DNA of 64,000 bases from Prochlorococcus sp. scB245a_519A13. Its GTDB lineage: Bacteria; Cyanobacteriota; Cyanobacteriia; PCC-6307; Cyanobiaceae. The DNA is taken from assembly GCA_000634415.1 (NCBI GenBank), contig JFNH01000102.1:1-64000 (forward strand). Reading direction: 5' to 3'. Positions 23,286 to 33,319 of the stretch are shown piece by piece; position 1 is the stretch's first letter, and the number at the start of each line of letters is the position of its first letter. Position numbers and translations under genes: made by a program. The notes under the pieces were generated by a model that saw only the letters and a program-made list of their open reading frames with translations, was not told the DNA's origin and searched no databases.

Positions 23286-23339
23286 TAATTCTCAAATAAG
23301 ACTAATTTTAAGTCTATTTAATAGTCTCATATAAGATAG
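23286..23339. repeat. Intergenic direct repeat copy 1
   Basis: TAATTCTCAAATAAGACTAATTTTAAGTCTATTTAATAGTCTCATATAAGATAG. Confidence 0.7.
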
Positions 23340-23462
23340 CCGCTAATTTGAACACTTCTAATTTTTGTCAATTATTATTATTCAAATATATGGAAAAAAT
23401 AATTATGAATAAATGAAATAAAAATAGAATATAAATTTAAAAAATAAAAATTCGATGTATAG

Positions 23463-23516
23463 TAATTCTTAAATAAGACTTATTATAAGTCTATTATATA
23501 GTCTCAAAAAAGATAA
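23463..23516. repeat. Intergenic direct repeat copy 2
   Basis: TAATTCTTAAATAAGACTTATTATAAGTCTATTATATAGTCTCAAAAAAGATAA; aligns without gaps to copy 1. Confidence 0.7.
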
Positions 23517-23700
23517 GTAAGATAAATTAAAATATCAATTTGGACGATTCATACCCAAACTGATTATTGCCTGGGAAAAATTAAAAATTGAATAATAAAT
23601 CAACCAATCATGTCCTTTCAATGTCCAAGAAATTAAAAACACTTAAAAGGTCTTGATATCAAGGGGTTTTATGTTTTACTGTACTGCCTTAAAGACAGTA

Positions 23701-23970
23701 CTACTTAGATTGAAGCTTTTCAATGGCAGTTTGTTTTTCAATACTAGGGACATCACTTAATCCGTTAGCATCAAACCACGGGGCACTAGCCCAATCAAAG
23801 CCTTTACCAAAAGTATTATCTGGTGCAGTTATATACCAGTGACATGATGCATCTGGAATGTCAACAGCGCATTTCGACCAGTCATTTGACCACTGGGGGA
23901 CTTGTACCCACAACACTGAAGATAGAAGTAGAGATAGCAGATTAATCATGTTACTATTATCATACAACAT
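23701..23970 (-). CDS. Small secreted/exported hypothetical protein (start may be ATG at 23949)
   Basis: Hydrophobic N-terminus MINLLSLLLSSVLWVQVPQ; mature part with two Cys and many Trp. Confidence 0.65.
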   Translation of the reverse strand: MLYDNSNMINLLSLLLSSVLWVQVPQWSNDWSKCAVDIPDASCHWYITAPDNTFGKGFDWASAPWFDANGLSDVPSIEKQTAIEKLQSK

Positions 23971-23997
23971 TAATTACTTTTATAGGATTATTATTCC

Positions 23998-24044
23998 TCT
24001 CATATGAGAATTATACCTGGACTAGTTTATAGTCTTATATGAGA
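23998..24044. promoter_or_regulatory. Two adjacent palindromic elements upstream of the small secreted ORF
   Basis: TCTCATATGAGA (23998-24009, perfect dyad) and TCTTATATGAGA (24033-24044). Confidence 0.45.
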
Positions 24045-24056
24045 CATGTAATACAT

Positions 24057-26501
24057 TTAATACCTCAATTTAGTTTTAAAACATTTTTCAACATTAGAAA
24101 TGATATTTGAATGTATTGATGTAATGTCCGAGTCGAGTAATGTTTTATCTTTATCTCTATAAGATAATCTAAATGTATAACTAATATGATCATCTCCAAA
24201 TTTAGTATCTTCAAAAACATCAAGTAAATTTACATCCTCTAGGAGATTCTTTCCTGTTTTTCTTATTTGTGATGTTATTTCGCTAATTAAAAATTTCTTA
24301 CTGAAAACAAAATTTATATCCCTTTCCATTTTCGGAACAATTGGGTATTGCTTATATATTGGAATCCATTTATTTTTTCTTGTACTAGCTCCTAAGAGGT
24401 TAGAAACATTTATATTAAATAAATAAACTTTTTTTAATGATTTCTTTTCTAATATTAGTTTGGGATGTATTTCACCAAAATAACCTGCATCTTTCCCTTC
24501 AATAACAAGTTTCGCTGTTCTGCCAGGGTGAAGAAAATCAATTGAATCAGTAGGTTTATCATCAATTTTTATGTTCAAGGATGATAAAGCCTCTTTTAAC
24601 TTACCCCTGGCTTGGTAATAATTAAGATCGTTATCCTTACCCGAATTTATCCATTTTCCGAATTTTTTATTTCCATAAATCGCACCATTCAAAACTTCTT
24701 CTTGAATGAACTCAGTTTTCTTTTGAAAAACATTTCCAATTTCAAATATATAACAACTTGCTTGTCCAGCTTTTATATTACGGTTCACTATCTCTAAATG
24801 TTCTTTCCAAATATTATCTCTAAGACAACATGTTTCTAATAACAAAGGATTTGAAATCTTTATAAGTTTTTCATCATTTTCAGGAACAAGAGAGAAACTT
24901 AGTACCTCGTTAAAACCATTTTCTATAAAACCATTTTTTACTTTTCTCAATGCCAACTGTTCTGATGACAATTTTCCAGGCTTAATTGGATTAGGAAGTT
25001 TTAAGTCGAATCTGTCATACCCTATTAATCTAGCTATTTCTTCAATTAAATCAATTTCTCTTGTTAAATCATTAGATCTATTAGGAATTACTGCTACATC
25101 CCAGCCATATTCTTTATTCTTTAAAGTACAACCTATGAGTGTTAATTTATCAACTATTTCATTATCAGATAAATTTCTTTTTTCAAGTTGATCGTTAATT
25201 ATTAATGGACCAAGAATTTTATGTACTCGATTTCTCCGTAGTTTAATAAATAGATCATCATTACTTATTAAATTTGAAGTATTAATGATTGGTGAATTAA
25301 TAGAAAAATATTCTTCTAAAAGATTAATTGCCCTGGTTACTGCACTTATTGTATTTTTTGATGAAATCCCTTTTTCATACCTGCTGCTAGATTCTGTTCT
25401 TATGCCAACAGCCTTGGAAGATTTTCTTATAGTAACTGGATTAAAAACAGCGCCTTCAAGATAAATAGATGAGGTAGTATTACTTACAGAAGTCTCTAAC
25501 CCTCCTATAACCCCAGCAATAGCTACTGGTTTATCACAACAAGTAATTACTGTGATATTGGCATTCAAGTCATATTCTTTACCATCTAAGCAAATAAGGC
25601 TTTCGTTATACTTGCCTTTTCTTACAGAGAAATCTTTTGGAGAAACTTCCTTACCAATTAAGTTTGATAGTTTATCTTTATCAAACGCATGCAAAGGTTG
25701 ACCTTGTTCTAAAAGAATATAATTTGTCAAATCAACTAGAAGATTAATAGATTTTATACCTGATTTTTCTATACGGTCTTTAAGCCAATTTGGAGATAAT
25801 TTCTCTCCATTTACTCCATCAATGCAGCTTATTGTATAAATGCAATTAGATTCTACAGCCTCTGGACAAAGTTTAATTCCCTTAAGTAAATGAGTATTGT
25901 ATTTATGGTTTAATTCTGGAAAATTTAAGGTGGATTCTAAAAGGGCAGAAATTTCACGGGCTATACCCATAACAGACATTCCATCAGGTCTATTAGCTGT
26001 AATTGCTAAATCATATATAAAATCATTTAATTGAAGCAAGTCAGACCCTGGAGTACCCAATTCATGTTTTAGGGCCAAATCATTATCAATGATCTCTATC
26101 CCTTCGCTAGAGTCCTCTAAACCCAGTTCCTGAAGTGAACATATCATTCCTTCACTCATGACACCTCTAATTTCACTTCTTTTAATAGTTAAATCAACTG
26201 CATTTAATTTCGCCCCGACAGTAGCAACATAAACATAAATATTTGGTTTAATATTGCGTGCACCACAGATAATTTGTAAATTCTTTGAATTACCAATATC
26301 GACTTGGCAAATTGAAAGTTTGTCAGATCCTTCGTGTTTTAAAACAGATAATACCTTACCTAAAACAACACCATTTACATTTTTTGAGCAATCTTCTAAT
26401 GATTCAACCTCAAATCCTCCAATAGACAATTTCTCAGAGAGATCTTCAGGAGTAGAAGTTATTTCTACTAAATTTTTCAACCAATTTTGAGAAACTTTCA
26501 T
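24057..26501 (-). CDS. pheT: Phenylalanyl-tRNA synthetase beta subunit
   Basis: 814 aa; EMAP-like N-term, RPDGMSVMGIAREISALL, B3/B4 and FDX-ACB domains. Confidence 0.97.
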   Translation of the reverse strand: MKVSQNWLKNLVEITSTPEDLSEKLSIGGFEVESLEDCSKNVNGVVLGKVLSVLKHEGSDKLSICQVDIGNSKNLQIICGARNIKPNIYVYVATVGAKLNAVDLTIKRSEIRGVMSEGMICSLQELGLEDSSEGIEIIDNDLALKHELGTPGSDLLQLNDFIYDLAITANRPDGMSVMGIAREISALLESTLNFPELNHKYNTHLLKGIKLCPEAVESNCIYTISCIDGVNGEKLSPNWLKDRIEKSGIKSINLLVDLTNYILLEQGQPLHAFDKDKLSNLIGKEVSPKDFSVRKGKYNESLICLDGKEYDLNANITVITCCDKPVAIAGVIGGLETSVSNTTSSIYLEGAVFNPVTIRKSSKAVGIRTESSSRYEKGISSKNTISAVTRAINLLEEYFSINSPIINTSNLISNDDLFIKLRRNRVHKILGPLIINDQLEKRNLSDNEIVDKLTLIGCTLKNKEYGWDVAVIPNRSNDLTREIDLIEEIARLIGYDRFDLKLPNPIKPGKLSSEQLALRKVKNGFIENGFNEVLSFSLVPENDEKLIKISNPLLLETCCLRDNIWKEHLEIVNRNIKAGQASCYIFEIGNVFQKKTEFIQEEVLNGAIYGNKKFGKWINSGKDNDLNYYQARGKLKEALSSLNIKIDDKPTDSIDFLHPGRTAKLVIEGKDAGYFGEIHPKLILEKKSLKKVYLFNINVSNLLGASTRKNKWIPIYKQYPIVPKMERDINFVFSKKFLISEITSQIRKTGKNLLEDVNLLDVFEDTKFGDDHISYTFRLSYRDKDKTLLDSDITSIHSNIISNVEKCFKTKLRY

Positions 26502-26601
26502 ATATTTTTTTAATCAATGATCATAAAAGAAATTAGTATATCTTCAAAAAAGTTTGTTGAAGATGTACAATAGAATATTATACAATAAAGTATTAATTAA
26601 A

Positions 26602-26796
26602 ATGGCCAAAAAAGGCACAAGAGTTGTAGTGACCCTGGAATGTACTGAAGCTAGGACAAGCACAGATCCTAAGAGATCAAATGGTGTCTCAAGATATACT
26701 ACTGAAAAGAATCGTAGAAATACAACTGAAAGATTAGAACTAAAAAAGTTTAATCCTCATTTAAACAGAATGACAATTCACAAAGAAATTAAGTAA
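26602..26796 (+). CDS. rpmG: 50S ribosomal protein L33
   Basis: [64 protein letters not shown]; start trimmed from listed ORF. Confidence 0.96.
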   Translation: MAKKGTRVVVTLECTEARTSTDPKRSNGVSRYTTEKNRRNTTERLELKKFNPHLNRMTIHKEIK

Positions 26797-26823
26797 TCAA
26801 ATCAAATTAAATTAAATTAAATC

Positions 26824-27045
26824 ATGCCTAATTCAATTTTTAAAAAACAATTATCACCTATCAAACCTGGAGATCCTATTGACTATAAGGATGTAGAACT
26901 ACTAAAAAAATTCATAACTGAGAGGGGCAAAATCCTACCAAGAAGAATGACAGGTTTAACCTCTAAGCAACAAAGAGATCTCACATTAGCAGTTAAGAGA
27001 GCCAGAATTGTAGCTCTTTTACCCTTCGTAAATCCTGAAGGATAA
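26824..27045 (+). CDS. rpsR: 30S ribosomal protein S18
   Basis: [49 protein letters not shown]. Confidence 0.97.
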   Translation: MPNSIFKKQLSPIKPGDPIDYKDVELLKKFITERGKILPRRMTGLTSKQQRDLTLAVKRARIVALLPFVNPEG

Positions 27046-27090
27046 TTTCATATTGAATATAGTAGGCACTAGAATTGATATTTCAAATAT

Positions 27091-28275
27091 TTGAAAGATT
27101 TAACTAATTTAAAAACATATATTATTGACTCTGATGATCCACATGAGGTTGATGACGCTATTTCATTAGAAATAAAAGAAGAAAATAAAAAAAATTTATG
27201 GATACATATTAGTAATCCTTGCAAACTCTTTTTGCATGACTCTAATATTGATTTAAATGCAAGAAAGAGAAATAGCAGTTTATATTTAATTGATCAATAT
27301 GTCCCAATGCTCCCTAAGGATATTCTTGAAAAGGCAAATCTAGCTCAAAATAAAGTTTCAGAAACTATTAGTGCATCAATAGAATTCAATGACGATGGAT
27401 CCATAAATAAATATGAAATAACTGAAGCAATAATAAAACCAAAATATCAATTAACATATGAAGATGCTAATGAAATATTAGAAATAGAACCTAAAGAAGA
27501 AATAGAATTAATTGAGATAAAAAATTTATTAGAAAAAAGTATTACATTCAGAAAGAAACAAGGAGCAATTATTTTTGAAAGTCCTAATAATAAAATTAAA
27601 TTATATGAGGATAAGATTATACTAACTAAATTAGAGAAAACAATATCACAAATTATAGTTGCAGAATCAATGATATTAATGGGTTATGTAACAAGTTTAT
27701 TTATAGATAAATATAATTTAGCGGCTGCATTTAGGATTCAAAAAATAAACTGCAATCCAACTGAAATACTTAATAAATACAATGATAGTGATGTTAAATA
27801 TATAATATTAAAACAATATATGGGAAGAAGTTACATAACTACTAAACCAGGAATACATGAATCATTAGGCCTTAAAATGTACGTACAATGTACATCACCA
27901 TTAAGAAGATATCTTGATTTAATTATACAAAGGCAAGTCTATTACAAAATTAATAAATACGAAGTTCTAAGTAAAGATTCAGTGTCTAAGATTATTGATT
28001 ATTCAAAAAATAGACAATCAGAGAATAATAATATAATTAAAAATGATAAATTTAAGTATTTAACATTATTTTTTAAAAATGAAAAAAAACCTTTTTATAA
28101 AATAATATTCGTTAAGTGGATTAATCATAAAAAAAATATTGCTTTGGTTTATTTTCCAGATTATTCACTAGAAATACTTATTACTCTTTTTGTATCAATA
28201 GAAATATATAGTAATAAAATATATAAAGTTAAATATATTATAAATCATAGTAATCTTTTAGAATTTATTTATTAA
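27091..28275 (+). CDS. Minimal RNase II/RNB-family exoribonuclease (catalytic domain only)
   Basis: IIDSDDPHEVDDAISLE, LWIHISNP, CTSPLRRYLDLIIQRQ intact; no N-terminal CSD/HTH; TTG start. Confidence 0.87.
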   Translation: MKDLTNLKTYIIDSDDPHEVDDAISLEIKEENKKNLWIHISNPCKLFLHDSNIDLNARKRNSSLYLIDQYVPMLPKDILEKANLAQNKVSETISASIEFNDDGSINKYEITEAIIKPKYQLTYEDANEILEIEPKEEIELIEIKNLLEKSITFRKKQGAIIFESPNNKIKLYEDKIILTKLEKTISQIIVAESMILMGYVTSLFIDKYNLAAAFRIQKINCNPTEILNKYNDSDVKYIILKQYMGRSYITTKPGIHESLGLKMYVQCTSPLRRYLDLIIQRQVYYKINKYEVLSKDSVSKIIDYSKNRQSENNNIIKNDKFKYLTLFFKNEKKPFYKIIFVKWINHKKNIALVYFPDYSLEILITLFVSIEIYSNKIYKVKYIINHSNLLEFIY

Positions 28276-28344
28276 TAAGATAATAAATATAATAGGTTGT
28301 TATTAGTTTTTAAAAATATCTGTTAATATTAATAAAAAAGCTTT

Positions 28345-29889
28345 ATGACTTTTGTCATTACTACACCTTTATACTATGTTAATGATAAACCTCATTTAGG
28401 AAGTGTATATACAACGATAATTTGTGACTCAATAGCTAGGTATAAAAGACTTTCAGGTGAAGATGTTATTTTCATCACTGGTGTTGATGAACATGGTTTG
28501 AAAATACAAAGAACAGCTAATGAAAAGGGTATTGAACCAAAATCACATTGTGATGAAATCTCAGAAGTCTTTAATAATAATTGGAATGATTGGAATATAT
28601 CCTTTGACAAATTCATAAGAACAAGCTCAAAAAATCATGAATTTGTTGTTAATGAATTTTATGAAAGAGTAAAAGCATCAGATGATATCTATATGGGAGT
28701 TCAAAAAGGTTGGTATTGTGTCGGTTGCGAAGAATTTAAGGATAATCCAGAAAACTCATCAACTTACAAGTGTCCAATACATCAAAAAAATCTAGAATGG
28801 AAAAATGAAGAGAATCTCTTTTTTAGGCTTTCAAAATATCAAAAAGAAATCGAGAAAATAATCAACGAACCTTCTTTTATAGAGCCAATAGAAAGAAAGA
28901 ATGAAATTATAAATTTTGTTTCTAGAGGTTTAAAGGATTTTTCAATTTCAAGAACAAATGTTACATGGGGAATTCCAGTCCCTGGATACGATAAACATAC
29001 CTTTTATGTTTGGTTTGATGCTTTATTAGGATATGTAAGTGCCATTAATTCTGATGCGACAGATCATTCATTGGAAAAATCAATTAATGGAGGATGGCCA
29101 GCTGATGTTCATTTAATTGGTAAGGATATTCTGAGATTCCATGCTGTATATTGGCCTGCAATGCTCATTTCTGCCAAAATGAAAGTTCCTAAAAAGGTTT
29201 TTGGGCACGGGTTTCTTACAAGAGAGGGGCAAAAAATGGGTAAAAGCTTAGGAAATGTTCTAGACCCTGATTTATTGCTTACTAAATATGGAAATGATCC
29301 TGTAAGGTGGTACCTCATTAAAGACATATCACTAGGAAATGATGGAGATTTTCAAGATAAAAGATTTGTTGACATCATCAATAATGACTTAGCTAATACA
29401 ATTGGTAATTTATTAAATAGAACATCATCTATGTCTAGAAAATGGTTTGATAATAAAGTGCCTAATAATGAAAAAATTTTAACTGTAAATAAATTAGAGA
29501 ATTTTGCCAAAATTGCTGTTGAAAACTACATTTATAACTTTGATAATTACAAATTAGATTTAGCAGCTAATGAAGTACTTAGCCTAGCAATTAATACAAA
29601 TTTGTATTTGAATGATAATCAGCCATGGCTGCTAATAAAAGAGAAAGATAATCTACCCCTCGTTAAAGAAATTATTTATAACGTTTTAGAAAGTACCCGA
29701 ATAATAGGATTATTATTACTGCCTTTGTTACCCGAATTATCTACAAAAATTAATGAACAACTTGGTTCTATATATAGAGAGGAAATTCCTTGGAAAAAAC
29801 AATTAATTTGGGGATTATTACTTTGCAACTCAAGTCTTCCTAAACCTACCCCAATCATAAATAAACTTGAGTATGAGCAACAATTATAG
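28345..29889 (+). CDS. metG: Methionyl-tRNA synthetase
   Basis: TTPLYYVNDKPHLGSVYTT, GQKMGKSLGNVLDP. Confidence 0.97.
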   Translation: MTFVITTPLYYVNDKPHLGSVYTTIICDSIARYKRLSGEDVIFITGVDEHGLKIQRTANEKGIEPKSHCDEISEVFNNNWNDWNISFDKFIRTSSKNHEFVVNEFYERVKASDDIYMGVQKGWYCVGCEEFKDNPENSSTYKCPIHQKNLEWKNEENLFFRLSKYQKEIEKIINEPSFIEPIERKNEIINFVSRGLKDFSISRTNVTWGIPVPGYDKHTFYVWFDALLGYVSAINSDATDHSLEKSINGGWPADVHLIGKDILRFHAVYWPAMLISAKMKVPKKVFGHGFLTREGQKMGKSLGNVLDPDLLLTKYGNDPVRWYLIKDISLGNDGDFQDKRFVDIINNDLANTIGNLLNRTSSMSRKWFDNKVPNNEKILTVNKLENFAKIAVENYIYNFDNYKLDLAANEVLSLAINTNLYLNDNQPWLLIKEKDNLPLVKEIIYNVLESTRIIGLLLLPLLPELSTKINEQLGSIYREEIPWKKQLIWGLLLCNSSLPKPTPIINKLEYEQQL

Positions 29890-30496
29890 ATTAATAATTT
29901 TCCTTCCATTATTTATGCTTGGTTGCGTCCCAAATGTAATTGATGAAAATAAAGTTATACAAAAAATAGACAGTTTAGATATGACTATTTTCTCTAAAAG
30001 TGGAGATAAAATATATTCTATTACCAGTCCAAATTCAATTTATGACAATATTGAATTAAAATTCGAAATAAAAAAACCTATCATTAATATTCATAATGGG
30101 GAAGAAACTAAATATATTATTAGTTCAGATGTATCTTCATTATCAGAAAACAATAAACTCCTAAGATTGAAAGGGAATGTTAAATTAAAAACTATAAAAA
30201 AAGATGGTGATTTTTTATATGCTGATAATTTTACATGGAATATAGATAATACTAACTATCTGTTAGAGGGTAATATACGATTTGAGAATCAAAATATCAT
30301 CTTAAATTCAGGAAAAGCCATATTGGATTCAGAAAACATAATTGAATTTTTTAATCCCGTAAAATATATAATAAAAGATGAAAATAACGAAAATAAATAT
30401 GAGATAAATTCAGAAAATGCTTACTACGACTTAAATACTGAATCAGTAAGTTTTAAAGCAAAAGACAAAAGAGTTAAATCAATAATTTATTTTTAA
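29873..30496 (+). CDS. LptC-like (LPS export/DUF1239) lipoprotein
   Basis: Lipobox-like LFMLGC at N-term; LptC-type repeat (IYDN..LKGNVKLKT...LLEGNIRFEN); start inside 3' end of metG (first ATG at 29867, alternative 29873). Confidence 0.72.
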   Translation: MSNNYRLIIFLPLFMLGCVPNVIDENKVIQKIDSLDMTIFSKSGDKIYSITSPNSIYDNIELKFEIKKPIINIHNGEETKYIISSDVSSLSENNKLLRLKGNVKLKTIKKDGDFLYADNFTWNIDNTNYLLEGNIRFENQNIILNSGKAILDSENIIEFFNPVKYIIKDENNENKYEINSENAYYDLNTESVSFKAKDKRVKSIIYF

Positions 30497-31119
30497 ATTT
30501 TATTTTTTGAAAAAATATTATTAATTTTTTTGGACCAGTTATTAATCCATTTTTCGTCAGACTTCGTAAAACACTTAGCACTCCAGCCTCCTATCAATAT
30601 AAAAGCCTTATTATTTATAGGTACAACTAAAATAGATGGAATGTCGGCACAAAAATTAAAAAATTCATCTCTTCCAGGATAAAATTTAGTGTTTGCTAAT
30701 GATATTAATTTCATATCTTTTATAGATCTCAGACATGTTTCCCCAGGTTTAAAATCATTACTTGAAGTGATACCCCTCCTCAATATATTAACGCCATCAT
30801 TATGGATTAGTATTGCTGCTGCTGCTGTAGAAGTTAATATCGCTTCAGAGCCCCATGCAAGTTCATCAATAACTTCATTTGGCATGTTTCTATCGAAGAG
30901 AAACTTATTTTCTCCTTTTAAAGCTGCTTTCTCACCAGCTAATGGTTCGAATTGTTTAAATAAAAAACCTATCAAAATAATAATTAATGAAGCTATTGCA
31001 GCTAACACTTGTGCTCTTTCAAGCTCAGGAGTGATTGTTTCTATTGAAATAAAATTTGCTATCTGAAAAAAAAAGAGTATGGCACCGATTAATATAAATG
31101 ATTTCCCATTGAATCCCAT
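30493..31119 (-). CDS. Cofactor assembly of complex C subunit B (CCB2/CCB4-like, DUF2930)
   Basis: Two N-terminal TM segments then GEKAALKGENKFLFD..LAWGSEAILTSTAAAAILIHNDGVNILRRG. Confidence 0.72.
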   Translation of the reverse strand: MGFNGKSFILIGAILFFFQIANFISIETITPELERAQVLAAIASLIIILIGFLFKQFEPLAGEKAALKGENKFLFDRNMPNEVIDELAWGSEAILTSTAAAAILIHNDGVNILRRGITSSNDFKPGETCLRSIKDMKLISLANTKFYPGRDEFFNFCADIPSILVVPINNKAFILIGGWSAKCFTKSDEKWINNWSKKINNIFSKNKI

Positions 31120-31230
31120 ATTTTAAATATGATATTTCTAATTAAATTATGCAAATATTATATTGTTTAGGACATTTAAAATTACTCAAACATATGGTTT
31201 TTAATATATAATTAACCAAAACCTCTTAAA

Positions 31231-31542
31231 ATGAACCTAAACATCAATAAATATATACTCTCTCTTATCTTTACTGGTTTAATATTTATTCTTATCCCCT
31301 CAACTACATACGCAAATGACATTCCTAGTGTAAATAAATATTTTGGTACCACTCAACAGAAGACAGTTATAAATTACGAAAAAAGTCAGCCTTCATCTAT
31401 TGACAACCCCGTAGTAGATCCAAATTTTAACACTATGAGATCAAAAGATACTGAGAGTTCAACTGCTACTTATATAGTTATAGGTTTGTTAATTGCTGCC
31501 ACAATTATTCCATTAGCAACATGGTGGTATTTCTCTAAATAA
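31231..31542 (+). CDS. Hypothetical protein with N-terminal signal and C-terminal TM
   Basis: Signal-like LIFTGLIFILIPSTTYA and C-terminal TM IVIGLLIAATIIPLATWWYF. Confidence 0.7.
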   Translation: MNLNINKYILSLIFTGLIFILIPSTTYANDIPSVNKYFGTTQQKTVINYEKSQPSSIDNPVVDPNFNTMRSKDTESSTATYIVIGLLIAATIIPLATWWYFSK

Positions 31543-31552
31543 TAGAGAATTT

Positions 31553-32113
31553 ATGAATGCCAAGGATTTAAGCATTAGTAAATATTTATCTCATATAGTT
31601 TTTATTACAGGCGGGACAAAAAGTGGAAAAAGTGAATTTGCAGAGTATCTTGCAAAGGAGGTAAAAAATTTATCATATGTTGCGTTATCTGAAAACAATT
31701 TGGATGATAAAGAATGGCAAGATAAAATTAATATACATCGAAAAAGAAGGCCAAAAGATTGGAAAATAATAGAAACGACAGATCTATTAAATACATTAAG
31801 GAAAGAAGAAGGTCCATTATTAATAGATTCTATTGGCGGATTCGTTATGAAAAGTATTGGCAAGGAACAAAATGAATGGTCAACAAAAATGAATTCACTG
31901 ATAAGTCTCTTAATGAAAAGAAAAAGTACAACAATTATTGTTGGAGAACAAGTAGGTTGGAGTCTTGTCTCTGAATATAAAATTGGTAATACTTATATTG
32001 AAAGAATCGGCGAACTTCAAAAAAGAATAACCAAAATATCAAAAGATAATTGGCTCGCAATAAACGGTAGAGTAATCAAAATAGATGAAATAAGTATTGA
32101 AATACCTACTTAA
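31553..32113 (+). CDS. cobU: Adenosylcobinamide kinase/adenosylcobinamide-phosphate guanylyltransferase
   Basis: FITGGTKSGKSEFAEYLA P-loop; HRKRRPKDWKIIET; LLIDSIGGFV. Confidence 0.92.
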   Translation: MNAKDLSISKYLSHIVFITGGTKSGKSEFAEYLAKEVKNLSYVALSENNLDDKEWQDKINIHRKRRPKDWKIIETTDLLNTLRKEEGPLLIDSIGGFVMKSIGKEQNEWSTKMNSLISLLMKRKSTTIIVGEQVGWSLVSEYKIGNTYIERIGELQKRITKISKDNWLAINGRVIKIDEISIEIPT

Positions 32114-32115
32114 AA

Positions 32116-32598
32116 TTGGAAGTCGCGCTTTTTGAACCTAGAATCCCACAAAATACTGGTAATATTGCCAGATCATGTGCAGCTTTTAATATACCTTTAA
32201 ATCTTATAGAGCCCTTAGGCTATAAACTAGAAGATAAATATTTAAAAAGAGCAGGATTAGACTATTGGCCTCTTGTTACTGTCAATAAGTATGAGAATTT
32301 TGAAAAATTTTTGACGTCAAAAACAACAAAAAGAATAATTTCATTTAGTAAAAAAAACGGATTATATTTGAAGGATTTTAAATTTAAGAAAGATGATATT
32401 TTGCTATTTGGGAGAGAAGATTCAGGATTGCCAGATTCCATTATTGATAAAAGCGACTTTTTAATATCAATATTTATGCCGAATTTACAGAGTGGAAACA
32501 ATGATCAAAAAGGTGTTAGAAGTCTAAACCTTTCTGTAGCATGCGGAATTGCTATATATGAGGCCCATAAACAAATAAATTTTCAAAATGGTAATTAA
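32116..32598 (+). CDS. trmL: tRNA (cytidine(34)-2'-O)-methyltransferase (SPOUT, TrmL family)
   Basis: ALFEPRIPQNTGNIARSCAAFNIPLNLIEPLG; LLFGREDSGLPD; LNLSVACGIAIYE; TTG start. Confidence 0.92.
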   Translation: MEVALFEPRIPQNTGNIARSCAAFNIPLNLIEPLGYKLEDKYLKRAGLDYWPLVTVNKYENFEKFLTSKTTKRIISFSKKNGLYLKDFKFKKDDILLFGREDSGLPDSIIDKSDFLISIFMPNLQSGNNDQKGVRSLNLSVACGIAIYEAHKQINFQNGN

Positions 32599-32627
32599 GT
32601 ACAACCAATGCCTTACAATATTCCCAT

Positions 32628-32701
<74 letters not shown>

Positions 32702-32768
32702 TTTTCAATACTTTTCAATTGAAAAAATTAGGTGAAAATTTAATTGACTTAATCTATTAGAGATAATA

Positions 32769-33056
32769 ATGTTTAATTCACTAGGCACAGTATTAGATCC
32801 AAAGATATCTAAAGCAAAATATCCAGAAGCAAGGGTAATTGTTCTTGATGATAGTTTTAATACTTTTCAACATGTAGCAAATTGTCTGCTAACAATAATC
32901 CCAAGCATGAGTGAAAAAAAAGCATGGGATCTAACCATCAAAGTTGACAGGTCAGGATCGGCGGAGGTATGGAGAGGTAATCTTGAACAAGCAGAGCTAT
33001 ATCATGAACAACTCTTCAGCAAAGGATTAACGATGGCTCCAATTGAGAAAACATAA
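32769..33056 (+). CDS. clpS: ATP-dependent Clp protease adaptor ClpS
   Basis: EARVIVLDDSFNTFQHVANCLLTIIPSMSEKKAWDLTIKVDRSGSAEVWRGNLEQAELYHEQL. Confidence 0.93.
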   Translation: MFNSLGTVLDPKISKAKYPEARVIVLDDSFNTFQHVANCLLTIIPSMSEKKAWDLTIKVDRSGSAEVWRGNLEQAELYHEQLFSKGLTMAPIEKT

Positions 33057-33067
33057 AATAAGTAAGA

Positions 33068-33319
33068 TTGACAGAAGATTTTTGGCTTATAAATTCGAAT
33101 CGTTCAAGGGTTAAAAGGTTTTCAAAAAATAATCAAAATAAAGATAAATTTTTTGAATATATGTTTATTGATTCTGGAAGAATTCTTGGTGTTTTAGGAA
33201 AAGAACCACCATTAATGACAACCAGAGAAGAACTTAAAGTTGATAAAGCTAGAAATGAATGGAAAAAGTTAATCTCTCAAGGCTGGAGAAGAACTAAACC
33301 AGTTTGGGAAGAATCTTAG
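33068..33319 (+). CDS. DUF1651 family small protein
   Basis: FWLINSNRSRVKRF ... LTTREELKVDKARNEWKKLISQGWRRTKPVW; TTG start. Confidence 0.7.
   Translation: MTEDFWLINSNRSRVKRFSKNNQNKDKFFEYMFIDSGRILGVLGKEPPLMTTREELKVDKARNEWKKLISQGWRRTKPVWEES

Noticed and set aside
30689-31066. 125-aa ORF on + strand
   Set aside because: Entirely antisense to the well-supported CCB-like gene; composition reflects the opposite frame
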